DNA of 64,000 nt from contig CM024766.1 of NCBI GenBank assembly GCA_014218235.1, positions 70,793,207 through 70,857,206 of the forward strand, read 5' to 3'. This stretch comes from Colocasia esculenta. Taxonomy: Eukaryota > Streptophyta > Magnoliopsida > Alismatales > Araceae. The translations under genes were made by a program, and so were the position numbers. Positions 11,495 to 22,800 of the stretch are shown piece after piece. Under the pieces are notes generated by a model, which was given only the letters and a program-made list of their open reading frames with translations, made no database searches and had not been told where the DNA came from. Within the stretch, counting starts at the first letter, position 1, and every line of letters begins with the position of its first letter.

Positions 11495-14400
11495 CTACAA
11501 AGCCCCTCCTCTCCGGGAGTCCGCCAAACTGGCCTGGAGAGCAGAAAGTGTGGCCTGGGAATCCGCGCACTCCTTCTCCACGGCAGTCACCTCCGCCTCG
11601 GCTGCCGCCACCCCCTTGGCCAACGCAAGAGACGCGGCCTCGCGCTCAGTGAGGCGCGACGAGACCTCCTCAAGCGTCCGTCGAAGAGCAGTGATATCCG
11701 CATGACAACCGGCGTGGCTGGCCCTCAAAGACTCGGCGTGGCTGACCGCGCCCCCTCTTCGCGAGCGAAGAGCCTCGAACCTCTGCTCCGCCAAGGCAAT
11801 CTCCGCCGTGAGCTCCTGGACCCTGTGGCGTGTCGCCTCCTGGTGCCTCCGCCTCACCTCGCTCCAAAGTGAGTCCACAACGGCCATCCAGGGATCTCGG
11901 GGGCAGCCCATCAAGTGGTAGGCGACGGTACTCCTTTCCAGGAAGTCCCGCACCGCGTCAACGGATGGGGGGCTACCCTCCTCCATGACAGTATGTGGAG
12001 ACGCCGTGAAGAAGTCGAGCATCCCTTCAACCCCGCGCGCCTGACCCCTCTGCGGAGCGTCGGGCCAGGAGATGCCATGCTCTGGAAATAAGAAGGGTCC
12101 CTCAAGCGGCGCCTCGCTCAAAGACGGGGGAGGTAGACCACCACCGACAGCTGCCCAAAAAAAAAACGGGTAATAGATCAGCCCAAAGAAAGGAGGTGGC
12201 GCGATCACAACACACAAAGGAAAGTAAGGGCCGAAGAGCATAAAAGGCTTGGGACCCGGATCACCTGCATGTCAGATGGCACAGATGGCAGCCACACATC
12301 GGGAGAGGCATACGGCAGGTCCCGAGAAAGAAAAGAGCAGCCCCAAAGGATTTGTTTCCATCATCTCCGCCGCAATCTCGGCGCCATCTGTAAAAGAGAT
12401 GAAGACAAACATTAAGTGTGAGGACACTCGCCTTCCGCTCGCCCGGGCAAACGTCGAGTTAAAGAAACAGAAAGGCGAAAAACTTGCTATCGTGGAGGAA
12501 CACCCACCATCGGCGTCCCCAGCTACTCCTTGGGCGACCTCGCCCTCTTCCGGCGGAGAAGCGGTAGGAAGTACAGCCGCGGAAGTAACCGCCACTAAAA
12601 TGCAAAGAGGGCAAAGGTCATTTGCTGCATAAAGAAGAAAAAACAGAAGCAGCAAAAAGGCGGGGCCAGAAGAGCGGGGATCGCTTACTCGCGCTGTGAA
12701 GGGCTCGCTACCAACCCCCTCCCTCGAGTATGCCCGGAGCAAAGTCAGAAAAGTCGGGCAACTCCGTCTCCGACCCAGACAGCAACAGGTCCTGAATGGC
12801 CTGTAGCGAGGGCGTCTCGCCTGTAACCGGTGCAGCCTCTATCGGGTGCTCTATGCCCTCTGCGGCAGCAACCTCCACCGGAACGTACCCTGTAAAGAAA
12901 CAAGGGCGAAACAGACTTGAGCTACGTATGAGCACCATGCTGGCCAAACAAGAAAAAAGGGCAAACAAAGCCGACTCAAGAAGATGGTGCGCATCCTACC
13001 CGGCTCGGCAGAAGCTACCAGGGGAATGTCTGCTCCCTCAGGAGAGGGCGTCCCATCAAATATGGGATTGTAATCGTCGTCGCCCTGAGGAGCCACATCC
13101 TCCCGTGGAATGCTCTCCGCTAACTCGCCTCCCCCCAGAGGTCGACGTGCCTGTGCAAAAAAAAAAAATGCAAACGGCAAATCCCTCGTTAGAAAGAAAA
13201 AGAAAGAGGGGAAGAAGGCAAAGGAGGGATGTGAAAACCCACCAGCCCCAGCCGGAGAAGGAGGGTCGGGGGTCCTCCCTCGAGCCGCCGACTGCGAAGG
13301 ACCGGCCTCTCTGCTCGCGTGCCTTTTCCGGGCCGGCGGGGCGTCACGCTTCGGCATCTCCTTTGGAGGAATAAAGCTCTCTGCTCAAGCCAACAAAGGA
13401 AGGAGAGCCCAAATCAGCACGCCGAAGTCAAGAAAATATAAGCCAAACTCATGAAGAGGAAGGCTACATACCGCGTGGGGCCTCGGAAAATGTTGGCTGA
13501 AGCACCACCCGGTCAAAAGGGACCTTCACGGCCTTGCCCGCCTCGGCAATCGCACTCCAGAAATGCCGCAGGGTGGTGCCGCTCTCAATCCAACTAATAT
13601 GCTCCCTCGGCCCGACGCGAACGATGGAGTGTTGAAGGTGCCGCTCCCAAGCCGCGATACACTCGGGAGGATGGGACTGGTGAGCGCCGCGTCCACGGGG
13701 TAGCCGCTATCCAGCAAAAAGTGACGCCACCAAAAGTAAACAAGCGGCGGCTCCCCGCGGTCCCCGGAAGCCGCCAAGCTGCTCTCCGGGCGCGACAGGG
13801 GCTTCAGAGCCCCCACAAAAACCTCGTTGTCTGCCGAGCTAGCGGCTTGCGCCATCGCACGACGGCGACCCATGCTCGTCACCGTCTCAGTAATGTCCGT
13901 AAACTTCTTTCGGAGAAACTCTGGCGCGATTGTGGAGACGGGGGCGCCCGCCCGGGACAAATATTTTCTCTCCGCCGTCTTGATCTCCTCGGCGCGCTCC
14001 CGGAATGCCTGGTTGTGCCGGGTCCACCACCGGGCATAAAAGATGCCCACTCGCCCCTCATACCGCAGCTCGGGGATGAAGAACTCGGCAGACGGGTCGC
14101 GCCTGATGAAATAGCACCACCAGCTGGAGGCTACCAGGTGGCGGTCCGGGCCCTTATACGCCCGGACAGACAGCGCGAAATCAACGTTCGGAGGCACATC
14201 CTGGTCGTACCCGAAGTTGCGGGCGAAGCGGTGTGGAAAATATGGCTCCATAAAAAGGAAGCTCCCCTTGCGAAAAAGCAGGACGCTGGGGCGAATGCAA
14301 CAGAGCCAATCTTTGCGAAATGAAGCACCTGGCGCAGCATGGTGAGGAAGACGATAAACCTGGCCTCCCTGGCTTCCTCCACCCTGAAGGCCTGAACGCG

Positions 14401-16148
14401 AGCAACAGGCAAGGTCAAGCCCCGGCCGCCCGTCGGCATAAAAGAAAGTCGTCGACGCGCCTCGCTCAATTGCTTCCGCTGCTCTTGCTCCGGACGGGTC
14501 CGGAACATGAAGATGAGTGGCATGGAGGGGCTCTCCAGGCTGATATTGTAGCACAACTCTGGCAATAGAAGACCGGCCCAAGCACCCAGATAGTGCGTTG
14601 CCAAAGTGACGTTTCTGTCGCGAGGAGAAGGGCTCGTTGTAAGATCGCCCAGGCCGTAAAAAATGTTGGCCAGAGCTGCCGGGGCCAAAGCTAGCCGCAC
14701 GCCGCCAGCCAAGACGCAGGCCGGATAGATAACCTCCAGTCTGATGTTCCCCTCCTCCCCAAACGGGAGGACAAAGGTGCACAACCAATATACAAGATAG
14801 GCTGCCAAGTGGGTACGGTCCGGGAGCCGCCTCGGGTTCCAATTGACACCCCAAGGCGTGTAAAGATACTTGGCGTCACTGTCAAGATTCACTGTCAACT
14901 GCATATAAGCCGCGGGATCGTAGCTGTCGTGTCAACTGCATATAAGCGCAGGATCGTAGCTGTTGCCGCAAATTCTTGTGAAAGTAAAGGGTCGTTGTAG
15001 AAGAAACGGATCCAGGCGTCGCAGCTCACCCGCACTGTCCCCTTGAAGCATGGGGACAGTCACTCCTCCCACATCTGGCCAAGTCACGCAGACCCTCGCC
15101 AGATAAAGAAAGCTGTGGGACTAAAGATAGGAGCCAGAACCGGAAGACTGATCCCTGTCTCTAAGTCATTCAGGCAGACTTCCTCGTAAAAACTGGCCAG
15201 AAATCGGGAGGCCGGAGATCCTGTGCAGAGCCCACAAGTCAAGGCATGTCTCCCCTTGCGACACTGAAGGTGTTAAACCTCCGGTTGAACCTCTCTGCCA
15301 GGGCTGCAGAAGCCAGGGATGGCAAAGGATAGCCGTGGAGAGCAGCAACGACGGCTGAAGAATGCCGACCCGTTCAAGCATCGTGTGGTAGTGGTATAAA
15401 ATGCCCATCAACCACTCCGTCGCGCCAAAGCGGAAGCGGTTCGACGAAAACAACGGACCACGGTCATACCAGCTGGCGGCCCCTCCACTCATGATCCGGT
15501 CAAGAAAGCACGACGGTCATAGCCATCCTGCACGAAATCGCGGCTCGAAGGCGGCAGAGTGTGCCTGGTAAAAGAGGAGCCGTCTTGGGAAGCCCGTGCA
15601 CCTCCCACAGGCCCCAGGAAAGCTGTATCTCCGCCACGCGGCGGGCCGGTTTGGGTCCAAATGACCCCAGCAATGCCGAGCGGGAAATGTGCCTGCGCGT
15701 CGTAGCGAGAGGAAAGCTGGGGTAATGCGAGCTGCAGGTTCCCTCTGCTGTCGCGACCGCCCAAGATCGCCCGCTCCAGTTGTACCCGCTCAATAGCAAG
15801 GAGGTCGGCGGGGTCGTCCCAGTTGGCCGGCATGAAGTTCTGGATGAACGGAAAAAGATGCTCATCCAGCGGGAAGTGCTTCGGGTAGTCAGCCCCCCTC
15901 CGGTAGCGGTAAATTAAGCCGCTACGATCTATTCGGCCGACGTCCACCATGCCCTCAACGGGTGAAGGCTCCTCCAGTGGACCACGGACGCACGGCCCAG
16001 CGCCGCCCTCAAGCCGGTCTAGGTCCTCCTCCCGGGCCAGAGAAAGGGTGAAGCACGGCATGGGATCGTCCGTTCGTTCGACATCGTTCTCCATGCGACG
16101 CGGCGCCTTGCCGCTCGTGCCACTCTTGTCGCGACCTTTGCGAGGCAT
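11495..16148 (-). pseudogene. antisense plant-mobile-domain-like gene inside element B
   Basis: This is a multi-exon gene opposite to B's pol. The likely start is the Met at 16148 (MPRKGRDKSG), directly after a splice-acceptor-like TTTGGCAG. The N-terminal half (about 16148-13480) has hallmarks of the retroelement-associated plant mobile domain: ATEWLMGILYHYH, LWALHRISGLPISG, and THLAAYLVYWLCTFVLPFGEEG followed by RLALAPAALANI. A GTATGTAG donor ends that part near 13470. Short acidic exons follow (13357-12708), then exons ending in the coiled-coil block (about 12150-11495, stop after GAL). Frameshifts occur near 15490 and around 15166-14904, so it is a pseudogene now. Plant mobile domains occur both in silencing-related host proteins and in gypsy elements; the element's use of it is unknown. 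The same gene is present in element A. Confidence 0.65.
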
Positions 16149-16282
16149 CGTCGACCCTGCCAAACAAATAACGCTACCGTCAGACAAAAGGACGTTGCAA
16201 CAAGACAGGGAAAAGCAAATGCAGAAGAAACAGATGCATTTCAGAGGCACCACGGGATACCCGCCGTCGCCTCTGTCTCCGA

Positions 16283-16304
16283 CGGATATCCCGTGGGGGG
16301 CATT
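16283..16304 (+). other. polypurine tract of element B
   Basis: GTGGGGGGCATT sits directly before the LTR start TGTTGAACCC at 16305. Plus-strand priming by such a tract is universal for LTR retrotransposons. Its place confirms that 16305 is the start of a 3' LTR of a plus-oriented element, and thus that the antisense gene belongs inside the element. Confidence 0.7.
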
Positions 16305-16744
16305 TGTTGAACCCGAAAAAAATCGGGGCTTAAAACAAACCCCGGGCGACAAATACGCCCTGGGGGAACCGGGAACAAACTCCCGATCCCTCGCTCGGAC
16401 ATCGAAGACAAGCGAGTCCGAGTGCTCGCGTCAACTTGGGGTGATCCGAACGCGAGATGCCGAGAAGTCCATCGACGGCGAAGAGTACGTACCCGGGCGC
16501 CAGAAACTCCGCGTCCGGATCAACGTTTGAGGCCGCGCCCGAAGCCGAAAGGTCCGGGAGAATCAAATGCACGTGCCCCTCGAAAACGAGGGACAAACGC
16601 ACGTGGGACGGCCGAGAAAGCAAGGTCGGTGGCACGTGTGCACGTGCGCAGCACGGCCGTCAACCAAAACAAAGCACGGGAGGCCCACAGTGCTCTCCCG
16701 AAAAATACGTAAAGAACCGTGAGAAGAAGAAGGTCTGTCCCACC

Positions 16745-16758
16745 CTCTTATATAGAGG
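16745..16758 (-). promoter_or_regulatory. possible antisense TATA box in the 3' LTR of B
   Basis: On the minus strand the sequence reads CCTCTATATAAGAGGG, a good plant TATA context. It lies about 600 bp upstream of the Met at 16148 of the antisense gene, with an acceptor-like site just before that Met. I infer that it could start the antisense transcript. The solo LTR of the same family lacks it, so it may be specific to this copy. Confidence 0.35.
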
Positions 16759-16779
16759 TGGGCCAAGCAAGCCACTAAT

Positions 16780-17180
16780 AGGGGCGCCGGTTAGCCCTCC
16801 CCGCAGTAAGAGGGGGCCGCCGGTTCGCCCCCCAATAGGGGGCGCGGTTCGGCCCCCGCTGTCAGGGGGGCGCTGGTTCGGCCGCCGGTCAGCCCCCCGC
16901 AGCAGGGGGGGGGGGGCCCGGTAGCCCCCCCCCACCCGCCAGTAAGGAGGGGGGCCGCCGGTCAGCACCCTCGCCAGCAGGGGGGGCCGCCCGTCAGCAA
17001 CCCCCGCCAGCAGGAGGGGGGGCAGCCGGTCAGCACCCCCGCCAGTAAGGAGGGGGGGGGCGCCGGTCAGCAACCTCGCCAGTAAGGGGGGGGGGCGCCG
17101 GTCAGCCCCCGCCAGAAGGGGGGAGGGCCGAAGTCAGGCCCCCACACCGGCAGGAGGGGGCGCGGTCAGGGCCCCTGACT
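16780..17180. repeat. GC-rich palindromic repeat cluster in LTR-4 U3
   Basis: Repeated GCCGGTCAGC…CCGCCAG phrases with G and C runs are spaced about 30-60 bp. Many can pair with their neighbours (GGCGCCGGT / GCCGGTCAGC). The equivalent block in the second family member is 26580-27060, with CAGTCAGG…CCTGACTGG hairpins. It lies upstream of the TATA box, hence in U3. Confidence 0.7.
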
Positions 17181-17303
17181 GGCGGGCACCCCGCCAGTCC
17201 GACTCCTCGCGACGCGTCTCCGCCAGTTCGCCTGCCTTGACGCTCTCGCCGTCCAAGCCTCCGCCGGGCGGGTACCCCCGTCGGTATCCCCCCCCCCCAA
17301 ATC

Positions 17304-17313
17304 CTATAAATAG
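17304..17313 (+). promoter_or_regulatory. TATA box of element B LTR
   Basis: CTATAAATAG occurs in AAATCCTATAAATAGGGG. The identical context recurs in the solo copy of the same LTR at 27140-27149. It points the same way as pol, as expected for the element's own promoter, and the same way as the host gene. Confidence 0.6.
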
Positions 17314-18339
17314 GGGGGCATACCCCATTGCAACGACACGCCCAAAGGCCTACACGTTTGCAAAAAAACACCAAGAAACACCTGTAAACACCTCAGTTGG
17401 TCCATGCGCGTGCTTAAATAGGACGCACGTGTTGGGGAAGGTTCTCGACGTCCGTGGTGCTCTGTCTCAGCGTTCGGCCCTCCTGCGCCTCGTCCGCAAG
17501 CAGACACCATGGTTGTCACATGACCCTCGACATTTGTATTTAAGTCCTCCGTCGTCATCAAACGACGTACGTAGAGGCAATGTTGTCCGACAGCGGTACG
17601 AACACCCTGTCGTAGGACTTAAAGGAAAATTTGTCAGTAATGCCGGGCGGAGGCACAAACACCCGCCTCGGGCATTAAAGGCCGACAAGTTTGTAAATGC
17701 TTGACGGAGGCACAAACACCCGTTGTGAGCACCACTACAACCCGCACATCTTGTAAATGTCCGACGGAGGTACAAACACCCGTCACAGATTCGATGTAAC
17801 CCCCATGCTTGGAATGTCTGACGGAGGCATAAACACCCCGTCGTTGACACCCATGTACATGAAATATTGTGTAATCGCCCAGTGGAGGTACAAAAATCCA
17901 CTAAAGGCGCCGATGTAAAATGTCATGAATATAAATGACATGAGCATGCTTGAATAAAATTGCGAAAATCTATTGTCATCTACTTTCCTTTAAATTTCGG
18001 CTATGGTTTTAAAACATTACGCATCCGAAGGTGTTCGAGTCTTGCACTCGATGTAAATGAAACACGGACTCTTCGGTCGGTGGGGAACGGTCCAGTACAC
18101 GACCACTCCAATCGCCCTGAACGCGAGCGCACGCGGAATAATAAATAAATAAATGAAATTTGAGGGTACCAGGGTCGCACCCCATACTCCTCATAAATAA
18201 ACTTTTTGTCTGTTTCTGCAAACAGTCTGGCACGCCCAAAAAGCACAAAAGCGAAAGAGAGACGAACGGAGCCCCTCGGGGCGAAATTCATCTTTGAAAT
18301 CGTGTCTCTCCGGAGTCATTTGAAATTCCGCGTTCCACA

Positions 18340-19808
18340 GTACATTATCAAAACCAAGCCAAGAAACTGCAACTGCCCTGAAGAAAATCCTCCACACATT
18401 ATCAATGACACCATATCTTTGGAACAGATGATCCATGTTCTCCACAAATTTTCCAACAGTATGCACATTCCGTTGAAAACTTCTGATGCTTTTCATTATC
18501 TCCTGTTATGGTCCTATTCCATCTACTTTAGTAGAATTGTTTTGATCTTTATTGGAAGCTTCTTGTACCAGACTTTCCTCCACTGGGACACTTTTCACGC
18601 TCTAGCAGTACCAGTATACTATTGTTGCAGACTTGACTGAGAAATTACCACTGACTTCTCATTTCCACGTTCTTATATCCCTTCTGAATCTAAGGGGGTC
18701 TAAACTGATTCTGCCCAGGTCCTAGGTTGTCTGTAAGATGCATGAGCTCTGGAGTCTCAGTAAGGTGTCTATGAAAGTTGAGCTCCCTTTTGTCTCTCCT
18801 GTCACAGTTGAATCATTAATCAACTGATATTTTCACTAGTTAGGCAGGTAACCTTATAGAGTCTTGTGATCTGCTTGCGGAGTTCTATGGACCACCCAGT
18901 GATCTTCACAAAACTCTGTTAACTGACCATTTCCCACCTGTAATTTAGTAGTACTTGTGAAGAAGTTATGTGACTGAAAATCTGTGTCCAAATTGGTGTT
19001 ATTGGTTATGGCCATTTGATGGAAGTACCATTTAGGGGTTCCTCTGAGACCTCTCCAACACCCCTTTAAGCTTTCCTGTTTGGTCTTATTAGATATTGAG
19101 ATCTTCTGTGCCTATCAGCTCAACAATCGAGACATCTGACTTACCTTGCAACAATCAGAAGCTAGGAATGTTTTACAGGCTTGTCTGCTTGTGACATTAT
19201 CTTGAAGGCTGAAGGAAGAGATCTCAGATGAATAGGGAATAGCAGCTGAAGATCATAAGAATTTATACTTCTTGGGAATGCCATTGAGCCATTCAATATG
19301 ATTAAATTAACACAATTCTACAATAACAATGCAAAAAATTGTAACAATTACTTTATCAGGTTCCAATGCCATTTCAACATGTTAAAGAGCTCCTGATCTA
19401 TCATCATCATCTCATCTTCCTTTTTTTTTTCTCCTCCTCTTTTCTCCTACTCCTCCATCTCCCTTTTATTGATGGTCTCTGAAGAGCTTCTTCTCTGCAC
19501 TATTGGACAGAAAGAGAGGTCTGGGAGATCTCATAAGAGATGGCAAACCATGATCAGAAGCTTTATGCCTCTCTTCAAGAATCAGCTGCCTCGAGACTTG
19601 AAAGCAAGTCAACTAGGAGATCTCTCAAAAGTCTTCTCTTTGGATGAGCTTGGCCTTCCAAATCTCTATCTCTCCTTATTCTTTCTCCCCTTCTTTGTTT
19701 GGCATGTTAGTTCAGCTCCATCTAGTATGCTTTTGAATCTATTTTCCTTTCCGTCTAGTATTTTCTTGATGTAGATTCTCTGAAGTGTATGATATCAATA
19801 TGTGATAG
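18340..19808. other. intron sequence, no recognised feature
   Basis: Between the end of element B and the first host exon I find no exon with similarity to the VIH-type family. An open frame at 19469-19774 is short and unconserved to my eye, and the CT-rich stretch at about 19420-19460 is simple sequence. It is most likely the 3' end of the intron preceding the exon at 19809. Confidence 0.5.
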
Positions 19809-19890
19809 ATCTGGTCGTGAAAGTGATAGTGATGCTGAAGAACTTGAACATGCTGAAAAGCTTCGTCAGGTTAAAGCAGTTCTTGAGGAG
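19809..19890 (+). CDS. VIH: VIH-type exon, linker before the phosphatase domain
   Basis: It encodes SGRESDSDAEE followed by LEHAEKLRQVKAVLEE, nearly invariant in plant VIP1-type kinases just before the phosphatase domain. The acceptor is AG at 19807-19808, so the first base completes an Arg codon split across the intron. The donor is GAG|GTATTC at 19891. The exon ends in phase 0. An upstream acceptor at 19773-19774 would also stay open but adds residues unlike the family, so I prefer 19809. Confidence 0.85.
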
Positions 19891-22800
19891 GTATTCCTTT
19901 GTCAAATTCAGAGCATCATTTTCTTATCTTCTGTGAGAAAGATCTTCTACTTGAATCATTTCTTCAACTTTTCTTTGGTAATGAGCTTAGAAATGATTGG
20001 TTGTAGTTTTTATGAATCTGTGAACGAATTAATAACCAAATTTGAAGAATGCATCTGGAAACTTTATTGTTGTATTGAGTTTTGCTGAGGGGACACACAT
20101 TTGATCAGTCTCTGACTGTGAGTTGGCTATCAACTTCCTTTTAAACAGAATTCTTGAGCTGTAGCAGTTGTATCATCTTCAGCTGTATTTTATAGTGATA
20201 ACCAGGCTACTGTTAATGTTAAAAACAACCCAATTCAGCATGACTGCACAACATACATTGAGATTGATTGCCACTTTATCCGTGAGAAGCTTGATCTTGC
20301 GGAGTTGTGTTTCCTTGTGTTCAGTGTTCACTCTGCAAATCAACTGTCAGATGCCTTTACCGGATTGGCAGGAGCAATTTCATTCCATACTGTCTATGCG
20401 GTGCATGATTGCAATTTATGCTCAGCTTGAGGGGAGTCTAGAAAGGGGTAGTTTGGTCCTTTCGTCTTTTTCTCTTATTCTTTGTGATTTGTGACTGAAA
20501 TGTGTCTCAATTACAGTTGTCTCATATTCAGGGGCATTTTAGTCATGTAATATTTATTTATTCACCCCAAGGTTTGCCATATCGGATCTCGGCTTTGTCT
20601 CGGGAGGGTCAAAGAGAAGAGATCTCGGTAAGATCTCGGGAGATCAGGATAACATAAAAGTGTGGATCACATAGGTTCACATAGATAATTCCTCAAGGAT
20701 ATAGATAATTGCATACGTTCCCAGTCTCAACTATGGATGACATAGGTTCACATCATGGTTTGCTAGAGCGGCGATTCGGACCGAATCGGGTTCGCCTTGA
20801 TTCGATCCGATTCGTATGGAATCGGTCCGATTCGCATAGAATTATTATATATATATTTAATATAACACATGTAATAATAAAGAAACTAGAAAGTGAATTC
20901 TCATGAGTTTGGGTGATGATAGTTTAGGTTTGACCAAATCTTGAGAGGTCTCAAGCAGACTAATACTGTCAGTCGGAGAGTGGCTCTCTTGGAGAAGTCA
21001 CATGCACGTTTGATTTTTTTTATCGGACTTTGAATTTTTAGTGTTCCATATGGTTTATTTGAATTATCAAATTTTTAGATAGACTAAATTATGAGAGATT
21101 AGAAAGTTAGCATTTCGCTAAAATCATCGAAATTATGATTTTCTTCTTCGATGGGAGAGTTGACTTTTTATTCGTAAGAGATATGATTTTTTTTTATATT
21201 TTTATTAGATTCAAATGGGGGGTATTTCCTTATTTATATGTAATATCTTAAGTAAATGAAACATCAAATTATAACATTTACTTAAATGATATGGAGTGTA
21301 AATAAGGGGATCTTGACAACCTTGCCTGAAGAGGCATCTTGGCCTTCTCGTTTCTCAGGAAGGGCCTGAGACCGAGATTCTCGCGAGATTGCATACCATG
21401 ATTCACCCCTAAATAATGTTGGCCTGTGGCAGTAAGGACTAAGCACCTAGAGGGGGGTGAATAGGTGGAAATAGAAATCTGAAAGTAAAATCACCACTTT
21501 AACCATAGTTGTCAAGGCGGACGCCTAGGCGGCGCCTAGGCGCCGCTTAAGCGCTAAGGCGCTTCCTTAGCCGCTTTAAAACACCCCGCCTTTTGCTGAT
21601 TTCAGGAAACATCTTATTTACCTGAATGTCATTTAAGTAAATGTTATAATTTGTTGTTTCATTACTTAAGATATTACATATAAATAAGAAAGTACCCCCC
21701 ATTTCAATCCAATAAAATATCAAAAAAATCATATCTCTTACCAAAAAAATCAACTCTCCCATCGAAGAAGAAAATCACGATTTCGGTGATTTTAGCGAAA
21801 TGCTAACTTTCTAATCTCTCATAATTTGACCTATCTAAAAATTTGATAATTCAAATAAATCATATGGAACACTAAAATCTAAAGTCCGGTAAAAAAAGTC
21901 AAACATGCATGTGACTTCTCCAGGGAGCCGCTCTCCTACTGATAACACTTAGTCTGTTTGAGATCTCTCAGGATTTGGTCAAACTTAAACTATCATCACT
22001 CAAACACATGAGACTTGTCATTTTCTAGTTTCTTTTCAATTTTTAGACATATTGTGGGATTATGTAATGAACTCATTTAGTTTTTACTTGTTTTTAGTGT
22101 GTTAAGATATTGCACTTCTTATTTTTATTTAACATATTTACATGTATGTGTATTTACTGGTTTGTTTTAAAAGTTGGAAATTAGTCTTCTGATGATAGAA
22201 TAATATTTGCACTTCTTGTTCTTATTTAGTGTGCTTATTTATTTGAAGATATCAATTTAAATTTTTATGACTTTATGATGTATAATGTCAGTTTGTTTAC
22301 TTGTAGTTTAATTTTTGTTGCTTTCATATAATTTTGACTTTTTTGTTGTGACATATTATTTTTTTGCAAGTATTTTTTTGTGATACATAGCTATTATATA
22401 TATTTCTCAATTTATGTATTATTTTAATAATATATCTGCCATATTATGATTTTTTTATTAAATTTTCATTATTATATATATTAATAGATACATAAATATC
22501 ATGTAAGAGGGACACTTGAAAACACTCATATTTGGTTCCGTCCTAAACGTTTAGGCACCGCTTAGGCGGGCGCCTAAGCGCTTAGGCGATCCGAGATAGA
22601 ACCTCCGCTTAGACAGAGTTGGAACCTCCGCTTAGACAGAGTTGTGGACATATGAGTATGTTTTCGGGTAGAACCTCCGCTTAGACAAAGTTTCCATAAG
22701 AAAATATATACACATGAGCACGAGATTGTGATTATATGGATATGTTCTCGGGCAGAACCTTCACTTGGGCAGAGTCTCCTCTAAGAAACATATATATATA

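Larger units (their letters stand above)
3019..18339 (+). mobile_element. Ty3/gypsy element B (Tat-like, dual RNase H) with antisense gene and 3' LTR
   Basis: Plus-strand pol order is reverse transcriptase, RNase H, a second archaeal-type RNase H, then integrase. The second RNase H is known as a mark of the Tat lineage (Ogre, Grande, Retand). After pol come a minisatellite tract, a minus-strand spliced gene, a G-rich polypurine tract and a 2.0-kb LTR that starts TGTTGAACCC and ends in CA. The LTR's TATA box (CTATAAATAG) points plus, agreeing with pol. The 5' LTR, gag and protease are lost at the gap. A hAT element sits in the last pol codons. The element probably lies in an intron of the VIH-type gene, since the exon at 19809 needs partners further upstream. 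Confidence 0.8.
16305..18339 (+). mobile_element. 3' LTR of element B (family LTR-4, 2.0 kb)
   Basis: It begins TGTTGAACCC and ends TTCCACA. A second copy of the family is the solo LTR at 26160-28386, which fixes both borders. Internal landmarks are GC-rich palindromic repeats (about 16780-17180), the TATA box CTATAAATAG at 17304-17313, and a hairpin plus TGGCACGCCC at 18208-18237, about 100 bp before the end. A minus-oriented TATATAAGAG lies at about 16745-16757. ORFs predicted here are repeat artefacts. Confidence 0.85.

Noticed and set aside
13721..14323. Plus-strand 200-codon ORF
   Set aside because: Shadow of the minus-strand plant-mobile-domain-like gene, which has recognisable motifs there.
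18340..18344. Use of GTACA as target duplication of element B
   Set aside because: The 5' end of B is lost in the gap, so no partner can be compared.
19469..19774. 101-codon ORF before the first host exon
   Set aside because: No similarity to the VIH-type family or any domain I know; the joined gene does not need it, and splicing context is poor.
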